A DNA stretch of 64,000 nucleotides from Arenicola marina (GCA_964019135.1 OZ025255.1:6448001-6512000), one strand, 5' to 3'. Shown: positions 43,990-59,560, counted from the stretch's first letter. A program made the numbers and translations. The notes: generated from the letters alone by a model not told the origin.

Positions 43990-45715
43990 TAGGACAGTTT
44001 GACTTGTCCTGTCCTGTCGAAAGCTGGCGTAGGAGGGGTTCATTCCGACCTGTACTGTCTCGTCCGTAACTGTCTGTAGGACAATTCGACTATTCATGTT
44101 ATGTCAGAAGCGGGCATGGGATGGGTTCATCCCGAGTTGTTATGTCTTGTCAGTAACTGTCTGAATGACAGTTTGACATGTCATGTCATGTCAGAAGCTG
44201 GCATGGGATGGGTTCATCCCGACCTGTCCTGTCTTGTCAGTAACTGTCTGAATCACAGTTTGACTTGTCATGTTATGTCAGAAGCTGGCATGGGATGGGT
44301 TCATCTCGACATGTCCTGTCCTGTCAGTAACTGTCTGAATCACAGTTTGACTTTTCATGTTATGTCAGAAGCTGGCATGGGATAGGTTCATCCCGACCTG
44401 TCCTGTCTCGCCAGTAACTGTCTGTAGGACAGTTTGACTTGTCCTGTCCTGTCGATAGCTGGCGTAGGAGGGGTTCATTCCGACCTGTACTGTCTCGTCC
44501 GTAACTGTCTGTAGGACAATTCGACTATTCATGTTATGTCAGAAGCTGGCATGGGATGGGTTCATCCCGACCTGTCCTGTCTCGTTCGTAACTGTCTGTA
44601 GGACAGTTCGACTTGTCATGTTATGTCAGAAGCTGGCATGGGATGGGTTCATCCCGACATGTCCTGTCCTGTCAGTAACTGTCTGAATCACAGTTTGACT
44701 TGTCATGTTATGTCAGAAGCTGGCATGGGATGGGTTCATCCCTATCTGTCCTGTCTCGTCAGCAACTGTCGGTGGGACAGTTTGACTTGTCATGTTATGT
44801 CAGAAGCTGGCATGGGTTGGGTTCATCCCGACCTGTCCTGTCTCGTCAGTAACTGTCTGTAGGACAGTTTGACTTGTCCTGTCCTGTCGAAAGCTGGCGT
44901 AGGAGGGGTTCATTCCGACCTGTACTGTCTCGTCCGTAACTGTCTGTAGGACAATTCGACTTGTCATGTTATGTCAGAAGCTGGCATGGGATGGGTTCAT
45001 CAAGACCTGTCCTGTCTTGTCAGTAACTGTCTGAATCACAGTTTGACTTGTCATGTTATGTCAGACGCTTGCATGGGATGGGTTCATCCCGACCTGTCCT
45101 GTGTCATCAGGAACTGTCTGTAGGACAGTTTGACATGTCATGTCACAGTTTGACTTGTAATGTTATGTCAGAAGCTTGCATGGGATTGGTTCACCCCGAC
45201 CTGTCCTGTGTCGTCAGGAACTGTCTGTGGGACAGTTGACTTGTCCGTTCCTGTCCTGTCTTGTCAGTAACTGTCTGAATCACGGTTTGACTTGTCATGT
45301 TATGTCAAAAGCTGGCATGGGATGGGTTCATCCCGAATTGTTATGTCTTGTCAGTAACTGTCTGAATGACAGTTTGACTTGTCATGTCATGTCAGAAGCT
45401 GGCATGGGATGGGTTCATCCCGACCTGTCCTGTCTTGTCAGTAACTGTCTGAATCACAGTTCGACTTGTCATGTTACATCAGAAGCTGGCATGGGATGGG
45501 TTCATCCCGACCTGTCCTGTCTCGTCCGTAACTGTCTGAATCACAGTTTGACTTGTCATGTTATGTCAGAAGCTGGCATGGGATGGGTTCATCCCGATCT
45601 GTCCTGTCTCGTCAGTAACTGTCGGTAGGACAGTTTGACTTGTCATGTTATGTCAGAAGCTGGCATGGGATGGGTTCATCCCGACCTGTCCTGTCTCGTC
45701 AGTAACTCTCTGTAG
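43990..45715. repeat. 1.72-kb tandem duplication in the 87-bp array, copy 1
   Basis: The unit order from about 43990 recurs at +1723 (for example 44101 and 45824, 44623 and 46346). Near 45138 copy 1 lacks 67 bp present in copy 2, after which the offset becomes 1790 (45176 and 46966). Confidence 0.85.
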
Positions 45716-47505
45716 GACAGTTTGACTTGTCCTGTCCTGTCGAAAGCTGGCGTAGGAGGGGTTCATTCCGACCTGTACTGTCTCGTCCGTAACTGTCTGT
45801 AGGACAATTCGACTATTCATGTTATGTCAGAAGCTGGCATGGGATGGGTTCATCCCGAGTTGTTATGTCTTGTCAGTAACTGTCTGAATGACAGTTTGAC
45901 ATGTCATGTCATGTCAGAAGCTGGCATGGGATGGGTTCATCCCGACCTGTCCTGTCTTGTCAGTAACTGTCTGAATCACAGTTTGACTTGTCATGTTATG
46001 TCAGAAGCTGGCATGGGATGGGTTCATCTCGACATGTCCTGTCCTGTCAGTAACTGTCTGAATCACAGTTTGACTTTTCATGTTATGTCAGAAGCTGGCA
46101 TGGGATAGGTTCATCCCGACCTGTCCTGTCTCGCCAGTAACTGTCTGTAGGACAGTTTGACTTGTCCTGTCCTGTCGAAAGCTGGCGTAGGAGGGGTTCA
46201 TTCCGACCTGTACTGTCTCGTCCGTAACTGTCTGTAGGACAATTCGACTATTCATGTTATGTCAGAAGCTGGCATGGGATGGGTTCATCCCGACCTGTCC
46301 TGTCTCGTTCGTAACTGTCTGTAGGACAGTTCGACTTGTCATGTTATGTCAGAAGCTGGCATGGGATGGGTTCATCCCGACATGTCCTGTCCTGTCAGTA
46401 ACTGTCTGAATCACAGTTTGACTTGTCATGTTATGTCAGAAGCTGGCATGGGATGGGTTCATCCCTATCTGTCCTGTCTCGTCAGTAACTGTCGGTGGGA
46501 CAGTTTGACTTGTCATGTTATGTCAGAAGCTGGCATGGGTTGGGTTCATCCCGACCTGTCCTGTCTCGTCAGTAACTGTCTGTAGGACAGTTTGACTTGT
46601 CCTGTCCTGTCGAAAGCTGGCGTAGGAGGGGTTCATTCCGACCTGTACTGTCTCGTCCGTAACTGTCTGTAGGACAATTCGACTTGTCATGTTATGTCAG
46701 AAGCTGGCATGGGATGGGTTCATCAAGACCTGTCCTGTCTTGTCAGTAACTGTCTGAATCACAGTTTGACTTGTCATGTTATGTCAGACGCTTGCATGGG
46801 ATGGGTTCATCCCGACCTGTCCTGTGTCATCAGGAACTGTCTGTAGGACAGTTTGACATGTCATGTTATGTCAGAAGCTGGCATGGGATGGGTTCATCCC
46901 GACCTGTCCTGTCTTGTCAGTAACTGTCTGAATCACAGTTTGACTTGTAATGTTATGTCAGAAGCTTGCATGGGATTGGTTCACCCCGACCTGTCCTGTG
47001 TCGTCAGGAACTGTCTGTGGGACAGTTGACTTGTCCGTTCCTGTCCTGTCTTGTCAGTAACTGTCTGAATCACGGTTTGACTTGTCATGTTATGTCAAAA
47101 GCTGGCATGGGATGGGTTCATCCCGAATTGTTATGTCTTGTCAGTAACTGTCTGAATGACAGTTTGACTTGTCATGTCATGTCAGAAGCTGGCATGGGAT
47201 GGGTTCATCCCGACCTGTCCTGTCTTGTCAGTAACTGTCTGAATCACAGTTCGACTTGTCATGTTACATCAGAAGCTGGCATGGGATGGGTTCATCCCGA
47301 CCTGTCCTGTCTCGTCCGTAACTGTCTGAATCACAGTTTGACTTGTCATGTTATGTCAGAAGCTGGCATGGGATGGGTTCATCCCGATCTGTCCTGTCTC
47401 GTCAGTAACTGTCGGTAGGACAGTTTGACTTGTCATGTTATGTCAGAAGCTGGCATGGGATGGGTTCATCCCGACCTGTCCTGTCTCGTCAGTAACTCTC
47501 TGTAG
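45716..47505. repeat. 1.79-kb tandem duplication in the 87-bp array, copy 2
   Basis: Abuts copy 1 and matches it almost exactly apart from the 67-bp difference. A less exact third run of the same order is seen at about 49700-50950. Confidence 0.85.
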
Positions 47506-50500
47506 GACAGTTTGACTTGTCCTGTCCTGTCGAAAGCTGGCGTAGGAGGGGTTCATTCCGACCTGTCCTGTCTCGTCCGTAACTGTCTCTAGGACAATTC
47601 GACTTGTCATGTTATGTCAGAAGCTGGCATGGGATGGGTTCATCCCGACCTGTCCTGTCTTGTCAGTAACTGTCTGAATCACAGTTTGACTGGTCATGTT
47701 ATGTCAGACGCTTGCATGGGATGGGTTCATCCCGACCTGTCCTGTGTCATCAGGAACTGTCTGTAGGACAGTTTGACATGTCATGTTATGTCAGAAGCTG
47801 GCATGGGATGGGTTCATCCCGACCTGTCCTGTCTTGTCAGTAACTGTCTGAATCACAGTTTGACTTGTAATGTTATGTCAGAAGCTTGCATGGGATTGGT
47901 TCACCCCGACCTGTCCTGTGTCGTCAGGAACTGTCTGTGGGACAGTTTGACTTGTCCGTTCCTGTCCTGTCTTGTCAGTAACTGTCTGAATCACAGTTAG
48001 ACTTGTCATGTTATGTCAGAAGCTGGCATGGGATGGGTTCATCCCGTATTGTTATGTCTTGTCAGTAACTGTCTGAATGACAGTTTGACTTGTCATGTCA
48101 TGTCAGAAACTGGCATGGGATGGGTTCATCCCGACCTGTCCTGTCTTGTCAGTAACTGTCTGAATCACAGTTCGACTTGTCATGTTATGTCAGAAGCTGG
48201 CATGGGATGGGTTCATCCCGACTTGTCCTGTCCTGTCAGTAACTGTCTGAATCACAGTTTGACTTGTCATGTTATGTGAGCAGCCGGCATGGGATGGGCT
48301 CATCCCGACCTGTCCTGTCTCGTCCGTAACTGTCTGTAGGACAGTTCGACTTGTCATGTTATGTCAGAAGCTGGCATGGGACGGGTTCATCCCGACATGT
48401 CCTGTCCTGTCAGTAACTGTCTGAATCACAGTTTGACTTGTCATGTTATGTCAGAAGCTGGCATGGGATGGGTTCATCCCGACCTGTCCTGTCTCGTCAG
48501 TAACTGTCTGTAGGACAGTTTGATTTGTCCTGTCCTGTCGAAAGCTGGCGTAGGAGGGCTTCATTCCGACCTGTACTGTCTCGTCCGTAACTGTCTGTAG
48601 GACAATTCGACTTGTCATGTTATGTCAGAAGCTGGCATGGGATGGGTTCATCCCGACCTGTCCTGTCTTGTCAGTAACTGTCTGAATCACAGTTTGACTT
48701 GTCATTTTATGTCAGACGCTTGCATGGGATGGGTTCATCCCGACCTGTCCTGTGTCATCAGGAACTGTCTGTAGGACAGTTTGACATGTCATATTATGTC
48801 AGAAGCTGGCATGGGATGGGTTCATCCCGACCGGTCCTGTCTTGTCAGTAACTGTCTGAATCCCAGTTTGACTTGTCATGTTATGTCAGAAGCTGGCATG
48901 GGATGGGTTCATCCCGAATTGTTATGTCTTGTCAGTAACTGTCTGAATGACAGTTTGACTTGTCATGTCATGTCAGAATCTGGCATGGGATGGGTTCATC
49001 CCGACCTGTCCTGTCTTGTCAGTAACTGCCTGAATCACAGTTTGACTTGTCATGTTATGTCAGACGCTTGCATGGGATGGGTTCATCCCGACCTGTCCTG
49101 TGTCATCAGGAACTGTCTGTAGGACAGTTTGACATGTCATGTTATGTCAGAAGCTGGCATGGGATGGGTTCATCCCGACCTGTCCTGTCCTGTCAGTAAC
49201 TGTCTGAATCACAGTTTGACTTGTCATGTTATGTCAGAAGCTGGCATGGGATAGGTTCATCCCGACCTGTCCTGTCTCGCCAGTAACTGTCTGTGGGACA
49301 GTTTGATTTGTCCGTTCCTGTCCTGTCTTGTCAGTAACTGTCTGAATCACAGTTCGACTTGTCATGTTATGTCAGAAGCTGGCATGGGATGGGTTCATCC
49401 CGAATTGTTATGTCTTGTCAGTAACTGTCTGAATGACAGTTTGACATGTCATGTCATGTCAGAAGCTGGCATGGGATGGGTTCATCCCGACCTGTCCTGT
49501 CTTGTCAGTAACTGTCTGAATCACAGTTCGACTTGTCATGTTATGTCAGAAGCTGGCATGGGATGGGTTCATCCCGACCTGTCCTGTCCTGTCAGTAACT
49601 GTCTGAATCACAGTTTGACTTGTCATGTTATGTCAGAAGCTGGCATGGGATAGGTTCATCCCGACCTGTCCTGTCTCGCCAGTAACTGTCTGTAGGACAG
49701 TTTGACTTGTCCTGTCCTGTCGAAAGCTGGCGTAGGAGGGGTTCATTCCGACCTGTACTGTCTCGTCCGTAACTGTCTGTAGGACAATTCGACTATTCAT
49801 GTTATGTCAGAAGCTGGCATGGGATGGGTTCATCCCGAATTGTTATGTCTTGTCAGTAACTGTCTGAATGACAGTTTGACATGTCATGTCATGTCAGAAG
49901 CTGGCATGGGATGGGTTCATCCCGACCTGTCCTGTCTTGTCAGTAACTGTCTGAATCACAGTTCGACTTGTCATGTTATGTCAGAAGCTGGCATGGGATG
50001 GGTTCATCTCGACATGTCCTGTCCTGTCAGTAACTGTCTGAATCACAGTTTGACTTTTCATGTTATGTCAGAAGCTGGCATGGGATAGGTTCATCCCGAC
50101 CTGTCCTGTCTCGCCAGTAACTGTCTGTAGGACAGTTTGACTTGTCCTGTCCTGTCGAAAGCTGGCGTAGGAGGGGTTCATTCCGACCTGTACCGTCTCG
50201 TCCGTAACTGTCTGTAGGACAATTCGACTATTCATGTTATGTCAGAAGCTGGCATGGGATGGGTTCATCCCGACCTGTCCTGTGTCGTCAGGAACTGTCT
50301 GTGGGACAGTTGACTTGTCCGTTCCTGTCCTGTCTTGTCAGTAACTGTCTGAATCACAGTTTGACTTGTAATGTTATGTCAGAAGCTTGCATGGGATTGG
50401 TTCACCCCGACCTGTCCTGTGTCGTCAGGAACTGTCTGTGGGACAGTTGACTTGTCCGTTCCTGTCCTGTCTTGTCAGTAACTGTCTGAATCACAGTTTG

Positions 50501-53500
50501 ACTTGTCATGTTATGTCAAAAGCTGGCATGGGATGGGTTCATCCCGAATTGTTATGTCTTGTCAGTAACTGTCTGAATGACAGTTTGACTTGTCATGTCA
50601 TGTCAGAAGCTGGCATGGGATGGGTTCATCCCGACCTGTCCTGTCTTGTCAGTAACTGTCTGAATCACAGTTCGACTTGTCATGTTACATCAGAAGCTGG
50701 CATGGGATGGGTTCATCCCGACCTGTCCTGTCTCGTCCGTAACTGTCTGAATCACAGTTTGACTTGTCATGTTATGTCAGAAGCTGGCATGGGATGGGTT
50801 CATCCCGACCTGTCCTGTCTCGTCAGTAACTGTCGGTAGGACAGTTTGACTTGTCATGTTATGTCAGAAGCTGGCATGGGATGGGTTCATCCCGACCTGT
50901 CCTGTCTCGTCAGTAACTGTCTGTAGGACAGTTTGACTTGTCCTGTCCTGTCGAAAGCTGGCGTAGGAGGGGTTCATTCCGACCTGTCCTGTCTCTTCCG
51001 TAACTGTCTGTAGGACAATTCGACTTGTCAGGTTATGTCAGAAGCTGGCATGGGATGGGTTCATCCCGACCTGTCCTGTCTTGTCAGTAACTGTCTGAAT
51101 CACAGTTTGACTGGTCATGTTATGTCAGACGCTTGCATGGGATGGGTTCATCCCGACCTGTCCTGTGTCATCAGGAACTGTCTGTAGGACAGTTTGACAT
51201 GTCATGTTATGTCAGAAGCTGGCATGGGATGGGTTCATCCCGACCTGTCCTGTCTTGTCAGTAACTGTCTTAATCACAGTTTGACTTGTAATGTTATGTC
51301 AGAAGCTTGCATGGGATTGGTTCACCCCGACCTGTCCTGTGTTGTCAGGAACTGTCTGTGGGACAGTTTGACTTGTCATGTTATGTGAGCAGCCGGCATT
51401 GGATGTTTTCATCCCGAATTGTTATGTCTTGTCAGTAACTGTCTGAATGACAGTTTGACTTGTCATGTCATGTCAGAAGGTGGCATGGGATGGGTTCATC
51501 CCGACCTGTCCTGTCTTGTCAGTAACTGTCTGAATCACAGTTTGACTTGTCATGTTATGTCAGAAGCTGGCATGGGATGGGTTCATCCCGACCTGTCCTG
51601 TCTCGTCAGTAACTGTCTGTAGGACAGTTTGACTTGTCCTGTCCTCCCGAAAGCTGGCGTAGGAGGGGTTCATTCCGACCTGTACTGTCTCGTCCGTAAC
51701 TGTATGTAGGACAATTCGACTGTTCATGTTATGTCAGACGCTTGCATGGGATGGGTTCATACCGACCTGTCCTGTGTCATCAGGAACTGTCTGTAGGACA
51801 GTTTGACATGTCATGTTATGTCAGAAGCTGGCATGGGATGGGTTCATCCCGACCTGTCCTGTCTTGTCAGTAACTGTTTGAATCACACTTTGACTTGTCA
51901 TGTTATGTCAGAAGCTTGCATGGGATGGGTTCATACCGACCTGTCCTGTGTCGTCAGGAACTGTCTGTGGGACAGTTGACTTGTCCGTTCCTGTCCTGTC
52001 CTGTCAGTAACTGTCCGTATGACGGACACAAGTCGATACAGATCTCAGTTAATTACATCATTATGAATTAATTATATGCTGTACAAAAAACTCGCTTGTA
52101 GCAATATACAACGCTAACAGACCATCTTCCAGCATTACTCTTTCCGAAACACTCGGTCCGGCCGATATGCTACTCAAAACAGTCGACTCTTTTGATATGC
52201 TACCACCCACTTACCGCCCAAAGCACTCCAGTTGAACGATATGCTACACGAAACACCCGATTTTAGTTATATCCCACACAAAACACTCGGTTTTACGGAT
52301 ATAATACACAACACGCTCGGTTCTATCAACATGCTGTACGAAACAGTCGCTTTTAGCAATGTACTACAGTAACACACCATATTTCAATACTACACTTCTC
52401 AAAACACTCGGCACGAGCGATATAATACTCAAAACAGTCGGCTCTTGCGATATACCATATAAACACTCGGTTCTAGCAATATACAACACAAACAAACATG
52501 GTTTGATCATTTTATTAACAAAAACACCCGGTTCCACTGACAAAGTACGTGCACACACCTGATTGTAGTATTACACTACCAAAAACATTCGGTTCTGGTG
52601 ATATGCTACTGAAAACAACCTGTTTTAGCGATATACTATACAAAACCCCCGGGTGTAGCGACAAACTACAGAACACTCGGTTTTAGCGATATACCAGGGT
52701 AACACACAAAATTCCAGCATTACACTTATTAAAACGCTCGTTACGAGCGATACACTACTAAAAACAGTCGGCTCTTGCGATATACTATATAAAACACGCG
52801 GTTCCAAAGATATACAACACAAACAAACATGATTTGATCATTTTATTAACCAAAACACTGAGTTCTACCGACATAGTACGTAAACACACCCGATTCCAGC
52901 ATTACACAACCAAAACACTCGGTTCTAGCGATATACTACTCAAAACACTCGGGTTTAGTTATACCCCACACAAAACACTCGGTTTTACTCATATACTGCA
53001 CAACACGCTCGGTTGTATCGACATGCTGTACAAACAACCCCATTTTGGCAATATACAACGGTAACAGACCATCTTCCAGCATTACTCTTCCCGAAACACT
53101 CGGTACGGCCGATATGCTGCTCAAAACAGTCGACTATTTCGATATGCTACCACCCACTTACCACCCAAAGCACTCCGATCTAACGATATGCTACACGAAA
53201 CACCCGATTTTAGTTATATGCCACACAAAACACTCGGTTTTACGGATATAATACACAACACGCTCGGTTCTATCAACATGCTGTACGAAACAGTCGCTTG
53301 TAGCAATGTACTACGGTAACACACCATATTTCACTATTACACTTCGCATAACACTCGGCACGAGCGATATAATACTCAAAACAGTCGGCTCTTGCGATAT
53401 ACCATATAAACACTCGGTTCTAGCAATATACAACACAAACAAACATGATTTGATCATTTTATTAACAAAAACACCCGGTTCCACTGACAAAGTACGTGAA

Positions 53501-56500
53501 CACACCTGAATGTAGTATTACACTACCAAAACATTCGGTTCTGGTGATATGCTACTGAAAACAACCTGTTTTAGCGATGTACTATACAAAACCCCCGGGT
53601 GTAGCGACAAACTACAGAACACTCGGTTTTAGCGATATACCAGGGTAACACACAAAATTCCAGCATTACACTTATCAAAACGCTCGTTACGATCGATACA
53701 CTACTAAAAACAGTCGGCTCTTGCGATATACTATATAAAACACTCGGTTCCAAAGATATACAACACAAACAAACATGATTTGATCATTTTATTAACCAAA
53801 ACACTCAGTTCTACCGACATAGTACGTAAACACACCCGATTCCAGCATTACACAACCAAACACTCGGTTCTAGCGATATACTACTCAAAACACTCGGGTT
53901 TAGTTATATCCCACACAAAACACTCGGTTATACGGATATACTACACAACACGCTCGGTTGTATCGACATGCTGTACAAAAAACTCGCTTTTAGCAATATA
54001 CAACGGTAACAGACCATCTTCCAGCATTACTCTTCCCGAAACACTCGCTACGGCCGATATGCTACTCAAAACAGTCGGCTCTTTCGATATGCTACCACCC
54101 ACTTACCGTCCAAAGCACTCCGATCTAACGATATGCTACACGAAACACCCGATTTTAGCTATGTCCCACACAAAATACTCGGTTTTACGGATCGAATACA
54201 CAACACGCTCGCTTCTATCAACATGATGTACGAAACACTCGCTTTTAGCAATGTACTACAGTAACACACCATATTTCACTATTACACTTCTCAAAACACT
54301 CGGCACGAGCGATATAATACTCAAAACAGTCGGCTCTTGCGATATGCCATATAAACACTCGGTTCTAGCAATATACAACACAAACAAACATGATTTGATC
54401 ATTTTATTAACAAAAACACCCGGTTCTACTGACAAAGTACGTGAACACACCTGATTGTAGTATTACACTACCAAAAACATTCGGTTCTGATGATATGCTA
54501 CTGAGAACAACCTGTTTTAGCGATATACTATACAAAACCCCCGGGTGTAGCGACAAACTACAAAACACTCGGTTTTAGCGATATACCAAGGTAACACACA
54601 AAATTCCAGCATTACACTCATCAAAACGCTCGTGCGATACACTACTAAAAACAGTCGGCTCTGGCGATATACTATATGAAACACTCGGTTCCAACGATAT
54701 ACAACACAAACAAACATGATTTGATCATTTTATTAACCAAAACACTGAGTTCTACCAACATAGTACGTAAACACACCCGATTCCAGCATTACACAACCAA
54801 AACACTCGGTTCTAGCGATATACTACTCAAAACACTCGGGTTTAGTTATATCCCACACAAAACACTCGGTTTTACGGATATACTACCCAACACGCTCGGT
54901 GGTATCGACATGCTGTACAAAAAACTCGCTTTTAGCAATATACAACGGTAACAGACCATCTTCCAGCATTACTCTTTCCGAAACACTCGGTCCGGCCGAT
55001 ATGCTACTCAAAACAGTCGACTCTTTTGATATGCTACCACCCACTTACCGCCCAAAGCACTCCAATTGAACGATATGCTACACGAAACACCCGATTTTAG
55101 TTATATCCCACACAAAACACTCGGTTTTACGGATATAATACACAACACGCTCGGTTCTATCAACATGCTGTACGAAACAGTCGCTTTTAGCAATGTACTA
55201 CAGTAACACACCATATTTCAATACTACACTTCTCAAAACACTCGGCACGAGCGATATAATACTCAAAACAGTCGGCTCTTGCGATATACCATATAAACAC
55301 TCGGTTCTAGCAATATACAACACAAACAAACATGGTTTGATCATTTTATTAACAAAAACACCCGGTTCTACTGACAAAGTACGTGAACACACCTGATTGT
55401 AGTATTACACTACCAAAAACATTCGGTTCTGGTGATATGCTACTGAAAACAACCAGTTTTAGCGATATACTATACAAAACCCCCGGGTGTAGCGACAAAC
55501 TACAGAACACTCGGTTTTAGCGATATACCAGGGTAACACACAAAATTCCAGCATTACACTTATTAAAACGCTCGTTACGAGCGATACACTACTAAAAACA
55601 GTCGGCTCTTGCGATATACTATATAAAACACGCGGTTCCAAAGATATACAACACAAACAAACATGATTTGATCATTTTATTAACCAAAACACTGAGTTCT
55701 ACCGACATAGTACGTAAACACACCCGATTCCAGCATTACACAACCAAAACACTCGGTTCTAGCGATATACTACTCAAAACACTCGGGTTTAGTTATACCC
55801 CACACAAAACACTCGGTTTTACGGATATACTACACAACACGCTCGGTTGTATCGACATGCTGTACAAACAACTCCATTTTGGCAATATACAACGGTAACA
55901 GACCATCTTCCAGCATTACTCTTCCCGAAACACTCGGTACGGCCGATATGCTGCTCAAAACAGTCGACTATTTCGATATGCTACCACCCACTTACCACCC
56001 AAAGCACTCCGATCTAACGATATGCTACACGAAACACCCGATTTTAGTTATATCACACACAAAACAGTCGGTTTTACAGATATAATACACAACACGCTCG
56101 GTTCTATCAACATGCTGTACGAAACACGCGCTTTTAGCAATGTACTACAGTAACACACCATATTTCACTATTACACTTCGCAAAACACTCGGCACGAGCG
56201 ATATAATACTCAAAACAGTCGGCTCTTGCGATATACCATATAAACACTCGGTTCTAGCAATATACAACACAAACAAACATGATTTGATCATTTTATTAAC
56301 AAAAACACCCGGTTCTACCGACAAAGTACGTAAACACACCTGAATGTAGTATTACACTACCAAAAATATTCGGTTCTGGTGATATGCTACTGAAAACAAC
56401 CTGTTTCAGCGATATACTATACAACACCCCCGGGTGTAGCGACAAACTACAAACACTCGGTTTTAGCGATATACCAGGGTAACACACAAAATTCCAGCAT

Positions 56501-56559
56501 TACACTTATTAAAACGCTCATTACGAGCGATACACTACTAAAAACAGTCGGCTCTTGCG

Positions 56560-59500
56560 ATATACTATATAAAACACGCGGTTCCAAAGATATACAACAC
56601 AAACAAACATGATTTGATCATTTTATTAACCAAAACACTGACTTCTACCAACATAGTACGTAAATACACCCGATCCCAGCATTGCACAACCAAAACACTC
56701 GGTTCTAGCGATATGCTACACGAAACACCCGATTTTAGCTATATCCCACACAAAACACTCGATTTTACGGATATAATACACAACACGCTCGGTTCTATCA
56801 ACATGCTGTACGAAACAGTCGCTTGTAGCAATGTACTACAGTAACACACCATATTTCACTATTACACTTCTCAAAACACTCGGCACGAGCGATATAATAC
56901 TCAAAACAGTCGGCTCTTGCGATATACCATATAAACACTCGGTTCTAGCAATATACAACACAAACAAACATGATTTGATCATTTTATCAACAAAAACACC
57001 CGGTTCCACTGACAAAGTACGTGAACACACCTGAATGTAGTATTACACTACCAAAAACATTCGGGGCTGGTGATATGCTACTGAAAACAACCTGTTTTAG
57101 CGATATACTATACAAAACCCCCGGGTGTAGCGACAAACTACAGAACACTCGGTTTTAGCGATATACCAGGGTAACACACAAAATTCCAGCATTACACTTA
57201 TCAAAACGCTCGTTACGAGCGATACACTACCAAAACACAAACAGTCGGCTCTTGCGATATACTATATAAAACACTCGGTTCCAAAGATATACAACACAAA
57301 CAAACATGATTTGATCATTTTATTAACCAAAACACTCAGTTCTACCGACATAGTACGTAAACACACCCGATTCCAGCATTACACAACCGAAACACTCGGT
57401 TCTAGCGATATACTACTCAAAACACTCGGGTTTAGTTATATCCCACACAAAACACTCGGTTTTACGGATATACTACACAACACGCTCGGTTGTATCGACA
57501 TGCTGTACAAAAAACTCGCTTTTAGCAACATACAACGGTAACAGAGCATCTTCCAGCATTACTCTTCCCGAAACACTCGGTACGGCCGATATGCTACTCA
57601 AACAGTCGGCTCGTTCGATATGCTACCATCCACTTACCGCCCAAAGCACACCGATCTAACGATATGCTACACGCAACACCCGATTTTAGTCATATCACAC
57701 ACAAAACAGTCGGTTTTACAGATATAATACACAACACGCTCGGTTCTATCAACATGCAGCGCGAAACACTCGAGTTTAGCAATGTACTACAGTAACACAC
57801 CATATTTCACTATTACACTTCTCAAAACACTCGGCACGAGCGATATAATGCTCAACCCAGTCGGCTCTTGAGATATACCATATAAACCCGCGGTTCTAGC
57901 AATATACAACACAAACAAACATGATTTGATCATTTTATTAACAAAAGCACCCGGTTCTACTGACAAAGTACGCAGACACACCTGATTGTAGTATTACACA
58001 ACTAAAACACTCGGTTCTAGCGATATAGTACTCAAAACACTTGGGTTTAGTTATATCCCACACAAAACACTCGGTTTTAGTTATATCCCACACAAAATAC
58101 TCGGTTTTAGTTATATCCCACACAAAACACTCGGTTTTACGGATATACTACACAACACGCTCGGTTGTATCGACATGCTGTACAAAAAACTCGCTTTTAC
58201 CAATATACAACGGCAACACACCATCTTTCAGCATTATTCTTCCCGAAACACTCGGTACGGCCGATATGCTACTCAAAACAGTCGACTCTTTTGATATGCT
58301 ACCACCCACTTACCGTCCAAAGCACTCCGATCTAACGATATGCTACACGAAACACCCGATTTTAGCTATGTCCCACACAAAATACTCGGTTTTACGGATC
58401 GAATACACAACACGCTCGCTTCTATCAACATGATGTACGAAACACTCGCTTTTAGCAATGTACTACAGTAACACACCATATTTCACTATTACACTTCTCA
58501 AAACACTAGGCACGAGCGATATAATACTCAAAACAGTCGGCTCTTGCGATATGCCATATAAACACTCGGTTCTAGCAATATACAACACAAACAAACATTA
58601 TTTGATCATTTTATTAACAAAAACACCCGGTTCTACTGACAAAGTACGTGAACACACCTGATTGTAGTATTACACTACCAAAAACATTCGGTTCTGGTGA
58701 TAAGCTACTGAGAACAACCTGTTTTAGCGATATGCTATACAAAACCCCCGGGTGTAGCGACAAACTGCAAAACACTCGGTTTTAGCGATATACCAGGGTA
58801 ACACACAAAATTCCAGCATTACACTTATCAAAACGCTCGTTACGAGCGATACACTACTAAAAACAGTCGGCTCTGGCGATATACTATATAAAACACTCGG
58901 CTCCAACGATATACAACACAAACAAACATGATTTGATCATTTTATTAACCAAAACACTGAGTTCTACCAACATAGTACGTAAACACACCCGATTCCAGCA
59001 TTACACAACCAAAACACTCGGTTCTAGCGATATGCTACTCGAAACACCCGATGTTAGTTATGTCCCACACAAAACACTCGATTTTACGGATATAATACAC
59101 AACACGCTCGGTTCTATCAACATGCTGTACGAAACAGTCGCTTTAAGCAATGTACTACAGTAACACACCATATTTCACTATTACACTTCTCAAAAAACTC
59201 GGCACGAGCGATATAATACTCAACCCAGTCGGCTCTTGAGATATACCATATAAACACTCGGTTCTAGCAATATACAAAACAAACAAACATGATTTGATCA
59301 TTTTATTAACAAAAAACCCGGTTCTACTGACAAAGTACGTAAACACACCTGATTGTAGTATTACACTACCAAAAACATTCGGTTCTGGTGATATGCTACT
59401 GAAAACAACCTGTTTTAGCGATATACTATACAAAACCCCCGGGTGTAGCGACAAACTACAAACACTCGGTTTTAGCGATATACCAGGGTAACACACAAAA

Positions 59501-59560
59501 TTCCAGTATTACACTTATCAAAACGCTCGTGCGATACACTACTAAAAACAGTCGGCTCTG
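56560..59560. repeat. 3,004-bp tandem duplication in the satellite, copy 1
   Basis: A series of unit variants and the long/short unit order recur at +3004 (57311 and 60315, 57787 and 60791, 58041 and 61045, 59155 and 62159). The match is near-perfect from about 57.0 kb, with scattered differences before that. Confidence 0.8.

Larger units (their letters stand above)
43408..52016. repeat. 87-bp minisatellite array, about 99 copies with two main unit types
   Basis: The common unit is 87 bp: gtcagtaactgtctgaatca, cagtttgacttgtcatgtta, tgtcagaagctggcatggga, then tgggttcatcccgacctgtc. A second type reads taggacagtttgacttgtcc, cgaaagctggcgtaggaggg and cattccgacctgtactg. The types alternate in blocks, indicating higher-order structure. 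Since 87 is 29 codons, plus-strand frames with a 29-residue period (MSEAGMGWVHPDLSCLVSNC) stay open within blocks. They are broken at each second-type unit and are not considered genes. Confidence 0.96.

Noticed and set aside
43774-51622. Repeated frames with 29-residue period (MSEAGMGWVHPDLSC)
   Set aside because: Period of 87 bp equals 29 codons, so they stay open by arithmetic and are broken at each second-type unit.
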